Assembly (NCBI RefSeq): GCF_024437655.1
Contig: NZ_JANBVF010000013.1
Coordinates: forward strand, 1 to 64,000
Reading direction: 5' to 3'
Length of the DNA stretch: 64,000 nucleotides
DNA from: Chitinolyticbacter albus
Lineage (GTDB): Bacteria > Pseudomonadota > Gammaproteobacteria > Burkholderiales > Chitinibacteraceae
Shown: in pieces, positions 60,670 to 64,000 of the stretch
How positions within the stretch are numbered: position 1 is the stretch's first letter
Layout of the letters: the number at the start of each line of letters is the position of its first letter
Notes under the pieces: model-generated
Database searches by the model: none
Told to the model about the DNA's origin: nothing
Seen by the model: the letters and a program-made list of their open reading frames with translations, nothing else
Made by a program: the position numbers and the translations under genes

Positions 60670-62019
60670 ATGAGCAAAGTCAAATCCCTTTTCAGTTGCC
60701 AATCCTGCGGCGCCACCTCCACCAAATGGCAAGGCCAATGTCCCGGCTGCGGTGAATGGAACACGCTCGTCGAGGGCGTTGCCGAGAGCAAGGGCAGCCG
60801 ATTCGAGTCGCTGGCTGCCGACGGCGCGGTGCGGCAGCTGCACGAAGTCGAAACGGCCGAGCTGCCGCGTACCGCAACCGGCATGGCTGAGCTCGACCGG
60901 GTGCTCGGCGGCGGCCTGGTTCCGGGCGGCGTGGTGCTGATCGGTGGCGACCCTGGCATCGGCAAGTCCACCTTGCTGCTGCAGGCGCTCACGCGTCTGG
61001 CGCAGGCGCACAAGGTGCTTTACGTCTCGGGCGAGGAATCGCCGCAGCAGATCGCGTTGCGCGCGAGAAGGCTGCAGTTGGAAACCGCACCGGTGGCGCT
61101 GATGGCCGAAATCGGGCTGGAGAAGATCCTCGCCAGCCTGGCAAGGGAAGCGCCGCAGGTGGCGGTGATCGATTCGATCCAGACTGTGTACACCGAGGTG
61201 TTGACGAGTGCGCCCGGCAGTGTGGCCCAGGTGCGCGAGTGCGCGGCGCAGCTCACCCGCTTTGCCAAGCGCACCGGCACCACCATCCTGCTGGTCGGGC
61301 ATGTGACCAAGGAAGGCGCGCTGGCGGGGCCGCGCGTGCTCGAGCATATCGTCGATGCCGTGCTCTATTTCGAGGGCGATACGCATTCGAGCTTCCGCCT
61401 GATCCGCGCGATCAAGAACCGTTTTGGCGCGGTGAACGAACTGGGCGTATTCGCGATGACCGATCGCGGCCTGCGCGAAGTCTCGAACCCTTCGGCATTG
61501 TTCCTCAGCCAGCACGCTGAACCGGTGGCTGGCTCCTGCGTGCTGGTTACCCAGGAAGGCTCGCGGCCCATGCTGGTCGAAGTGCAGGCGCTGGTCGATG
61601 ACGCCCATTCGCCGCAACCGAAGCGATTGACCGTGGGGCTGGAGCAGAACCGGCTGGCATTGCTGCTGGCGGTACTGCACCGCCATGCCGGCATTGCGGC
61701 CTTCGATCAGGATGTGTTCATCAATGCCGTGGGCGGCGTGCGCATCAACGAGCCGGCGGCCGATCTGGCCGTGCTGCTCGCGATCGTTTCCTCGCTCAAG
61801 GACAAACCCTTGCCGGACAAGCTGGTGGTGTTCGGTGAGGTGGGCCTGGCGGGCGAAGTGCGGCCGGTGCAGCGCGGCCAGGAGCGCCTGAAAGAGGCGG
61901 CAAAGCTCGGCTTCACCCATGCCATCGTGCCCAAGGCCAACCGCCCACGCCAGCCGATCGAGGGCATGGTCATCACTGCGGTCGATCGCTTGTCCGACGC
62001 GGTCGATGCCGCGCTGTGA
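60670..62019 (+). CDS. radA: DNA repair protein RadA
   Basis: 449 residues from the ATG at 60670; ATG 60661 is possible. Four-cysteine zinc finger (CQSCGATSTKWQGQCPGC), Walker A GGDPGIGKST, the RadA motif KNRFG and a C-terminal Lon-like domain (ADLAVLLAIVSSLKDKPLP). It is a DnaB-like helicase that processes recombination intermediates. Confidence 0.97.
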   Translation: MSKVKSLFSCQSCGATSTKWQGQCPGCGEWNTLVEGVAESKGSRFESLAADGAVRQLHEVETAELPRTATGMAELDRVLGGGLVPGGVVLIGGDPGIGKSTLLLQALTRLAQAHKVLYVSGEESPQQIALRARRLQLETAPVALMAEIGLEKILASLAREAPQVAVIDSIQTVYTEVLTSAPGSVAQVRECAAQLTRFAKRTGTTILLVGHVTKEGALAGPRVLEHIVDAVLYFEGDTHSSFRLIRAIKNRFGAVNELGVFAMTDRGLREVSNPSALFLSQHAEPVAGSCVLVTQEGSRPMLVEVQALVDDAHSPQPKRLTVGLEQNRLALLLAVLHRHAGIAAFDQDVFINAVGGVRINEPAADLAVLLAIVSSLKDKPLPDKLVVFGEVGLAGEVRPVQRGQERLKEAAKLGFTHAIVPKANRPRQPIEGMVITAVDRLSDAVDAAL

Positions 62020-62151
62020 TTTGATTGTGCGCAGCAACTATCGAGTCGATTGAATCGTTTTTGCCGGGGCAACGTTGAAAGCCGATAAAATGCCCCCACT
62101 GAAAACCCATGGCCGCCGATCGCCCGCGGCCCCCTCAAACCGGAGAATGTG

Positions 62152-62478
62152 ATGAGCGACCAAATTGTGTATGTGACCGATGCCAGTTTCGAAGACCAGG
62201 TGCTGAAGGCCGCAGGCCCGGTGCTGGTCGACTACTGGGCCGAGTGGTGCGGTCCTTGCAAGATGATCGCCCCCATCCTCGATGAAGTCGCAGGCGAGTA
62301 TGCCGGTCGTCTGACCGTTGCCAAGCTCAATATCGACGAAAATCAGGCTACGCCGCCGAAATTCGGCATTCGCGGAATCCCGACGCTGATGCTGTTCACC
62401 GGCGGCGAAGTGAAGGCGACCAAGGTCGGCGCCCTGTCGAAGTCGCAGCTGACCGCCTTCCTCGATAGCAATCTGTGA
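62152..62478 (+). CDS. trxA: Thioredoxin TrxA
   Basis: 108 residues from the ATG at 62152 (RBS cggag). Active site WCGPC (Cys33, Cys36), cis-Pro in GIPTLMLF. General cytosolic disulfide reductase and plausible electron donor for AhpC. Upstream of rho, as in many Proteobacteria. Confidence 0.97.
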   Translation: MSDQIVYVTDASFEDQVLKAAGPVLVDYWAEWCGPCKMIAPILDEVAGEYAGRLTVAKLNIDENQATPPKFGIRGIPTLMLFTGGEVKATKVGALSKSQLTAFLDSNL

Positions 62479-62530
62479 TGGCGTGCCGGCGCTGGCCGGT
62501 GTGGTATTCACGCACGTTTCAGGCATGATG

Positions 62531-62559
62531 CGGGCCGCTGGATTGACAGCGGCCCGTTT
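62531..62559 (+). terminator. Terminator between trxA and rho
   Basis: Perfect 10-bp stem CGGGCCGCTG/CAGCGGCCCG (62531-62540 with 62547-62556), loop gattga, followed by TTTG. Confidence 0.8.
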
Positions 62560-62662
62560 GCTTGGTTAGGCTTTGGCCATTCATCTGTATGGGCGGGTTC
62601 TCCGTCCTGCACACCTTCCCCCAAGTCCCCCTGCGTTCGCAGCGCCAACCCGGCAGACCCGT
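62557..62662 (+). promoter_or_regulatory. rho leader with C-rich, G-poor tract
   Basis: The 106 bases before rho include 62601-62634 with 19 C and only 4 G in 34 bases, the composition of Rho utilisation (rut) sites. E. coli rho is autoregulated by Rho-dependent attenuation in its leader, so the same is plausible here. A separate promoter after the trxA terminator is implied but not clear. Confidence 0.4.
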
Positions 62663-63913
62663 ATGCATTTGTCCGATCTGAAACACTATCACGTCACCCA
62701 GCTTGTCGAGATGGGCGCCGAAATCGAAGGCGCCAACCGTATGCGCAAGCAGGACCTGATCTTCGCGCTTTTGAAGAATCAGGCCAAGAAAGGCGAGAGT
62801 ATCTTCGGCGATGGCACGCTGGAAGTGCTGCCCGATGGCTTCGGCTTTCTGCGCAGCCCCGATACCAGCTATCTCGCCGGCCCGGACGACATCTATGTCA
62901 GCCCGTCGCAGATCCGTCGCTTCAATCTGCACAGCGGCGACACAGTCGAAGGCGAGATTCGCACGCCCAAGGACGGCGAACGCTACTTCGCGCTGGTCAA
63001 GGTCGATAAGGTCAATGGCGAGCCACCCGAGAACAGCAAGAACAAGATCCTGTTCGAAAACCTGACGCCGCTGTTCCCGAACGAGCGTATGCATCTGGAA
63101 CGCGACATCAAGGGCACCGAGAACGTCACCGGCCGCATGGTCGATCTGATCGCGCCGATCGGCAGGGGCCAGCGCGCACTGTTGGTGGCGCCGCCCAAGT
63201 CCGGCAAGACCGTGATGCTGCAGAATATCGCGCATGCGATTACCGCCAACCACCCGGAAGTGGTGCTGATCGTATTGCTGATCGACGAGCGCCCCGAGGA
63301 AGTGACCGAGATGCAGCGCTCGGTACGTGGCGAAGTGATCAGCTCGACTTTCGACGAGCCGGCGACCCGCCACGTGCAGGTGGCCGAGATGGTGATCGAA
63401 AAGGCCAAGCGCCTGGTCGAGCACAAGAAGGATGTGGTCATCCTGCTCGACTCGATCACGCGCCTGGCGCGCGCCTACAACACCGTGGTGCCGGCCTCTG
63501 GCAAGGTGCTGACCGGTGGTGTCGATGCCAACGCGCTGCAGCGCCCCAAGCGCTTTTTCGGCGCGGCGCGCAATATCGAGGAAGGCGGCAGCCTCACCAT
63601 CATCGCCTCGGCGCTGATCGATACCGGCTCGCGCATGGACGACGTGATCTACGAGGAGTTCAAGGGCACGGGCAATATGGAAATCCACCTCGACCGCCGC
63701 ATGGCCGAGAAGCGGATCTTCCCGGCGATCAATATCAATCGTTCCGGCACCCGCCGTGAGGAATTGCTGATCCCGCAAGACCAGCTGCAAAAAATCTGGG
63801 TGCTCAGAAAGCTGCTCTATCCGATGGATGACCTCGATGCGATGGAATTCCTGCAGGACAAGATCAAGGCCACCAAGAACAATTCGGATTTCTTCGATTC
63901 GATGCGTCGCTGA
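62663..63913 (+). CDS. rho: Transcription termination factor Rho
   Basis: 416 residues from the ATG at 62663. N-terminal Rho-N helices ([20 protein letters not shown]), cold-shock RNA-binding domain ([20 protein letters not shown]), Walker A APPKSGKT, Walker [17 protein letters not shown], and Q/R-loop segments ([20 protein letters not shown]). A ring helicase that ends transcription. Confidence 0.98.
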   Translation: MHLSDLKHYHVTQLVEMGAEIEGANRMRKQDLIFALLKNQAKKGESIFGDGTLEVLPDGFGFLRSPDTSYLAGPDDIYVSPSQIRRFNLHSGDTVEGEIRTPKDGERYFALVKVDKVNGEPPENSKNKILFENLTPLFPNERMHLERDIKGTENVTGRMVDLIAPIGRGQRALLVAPPKSGKTVMLQNIAHAITANHPEVVLIVLLIDERPEEVTEMQRSVRGEVISSTFDEPATRHVQVAEMVIEKAKRLVEHKKDVVILLDSITRLARAYNTVVPASGKVLTGGVDANALQRPKRFFGAARNIEEGGSLTIIASALIDTGSRMDDVIYEEFKGTGNMEIHLDRRMAEKRIFPAININRSGTRREELLIPQDQLQKIWVLRKLLYPMDDLDAMEFLQDKIKATKNNSDFFDSMRR

Positions 63914-63930
63914 AATCCGGTGTGGCCGGT

Positions 63931-63954
63931 AGCCCGCCCTTGCGGCGGGCTTTT
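63931..63954 (+). terminator. Terminator of rho
   Basis: Stem AGCCCGCC/GGCGGGCT (63931-63938 with 63944-63951), loop CTTGC, ending in TTTT. The last 46 bases of the window show no gene. Confidence 0.88.
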
Positions 63955-64000
63955 GCATCTGCAATAATCGCGTTTTTGCGTCGGCACAATCCCGATGCGT

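Noticed and set aside
55897-62037. Very long open frame (2046 codons) on the minus strand opposite flgJ-radA
   Set aside because: It lies antisense to firmly identified flagellar genes and radA; long antisense frames are common in GC-rich DNA and its His/Arg/Gly-rich translation has no domain.
62519-63964. 481-codon minus-strand frame opposite rho
   Set aside because: Antisense shadow of rho.

Overview
The window is GC-rich chromosomal DNA from a betaproteobacterium, most likely of the order Neisseriales (Chromobacteriaceae or a Chitinimonas/Chitiniphilus-like relative). The basis is gene content: an adjacent folB/plsY pair, a yciB-yciI-bolA-peptidyl-prolyl isomerase row, trxA next to rho, a bifunctional NMN adenylyltransferase/Nudix gene beside nadA, and a PEP-CTERM protein. 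No rRNA gene, phage, insertion sequence or CRISPR array is visible, so the genus is inference.

Region 1 (1-13046) is accessory. It starts inside the last polyketide synthase module of a biosynthetic cluster that begins upstream. The module ends in a degenerate-looking ketoreductase and a carrier domain and is followed by a separate release thioesterase. Next comes a rightward run of envelope genes: an RND/MMPL exporter, a LolA-fold periplasmic protein, a membrane-anchored kelch beta-propeller and an outer-membrane beta-barrel. A type II (editing) thioesterase, a small uncharacterised protein and a flavin reductase follow. Facing this run on the minus strand is a quorum-sensing block, luxR-luxI-luxR plus a MAPEG membrane protein, with a candidate lux box in front of luxI. 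The simplest reading is a quorum-controlled polyketide with a dedicated four-part export route.

Region 2 (13047-16522) holds a gene-poor stretch, a minus-strand tRNA operon (three tandem tRNA-Gly and one tRNA-Cys, with a strong sigma-70 promoter and a terminator), then nadA and nadM-Nudix for NAD synthesis and salvage.

Region 3 (16523-26165) holds an orphan PEP-CTERM protein and an 11-gene minus-strand operon. The operon encodes a mosaic type II secretion/type IV pilus-like machine: GspG, GspF, GspE, PilM/GspL-like, PilN-like, PilO-like, PilP/GspC-like, a TPR-containing liposecretin and three more pseudopilins. No prepilin peptidase is present in the window.

Region 4 (26646-48702) is mostly housekeeping. 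It contains sodB, a CobD/CbiB-like protein, a fumarylacetoacetase-family hydrolase, a Crp/Fnr regulator, folB, plsY, smpB, an asparaginase, 4.5S RNA followed by a candidate small RNA, yciB-yciI-bolA-PPIase, a CPBP protease, a GGDEF/EAL protein, a periplasmic binding protein, ahpC, zapE, a quinone reductase, an MscS channel and the split transhydrogenase pntAA-pntAB-pntB.

Region 5 (49041-63913) starts with a DUF2325 gene behind a Fur-box-like site. The flagellar rod/hook cluster flgBCDEFGHIJKL follows. It appears split into two units, each with a sigma-54 (-24/-12) promoter, the second preceded by a terminator-like hairpin after flgI. The window closes with radA, trxA and rho.
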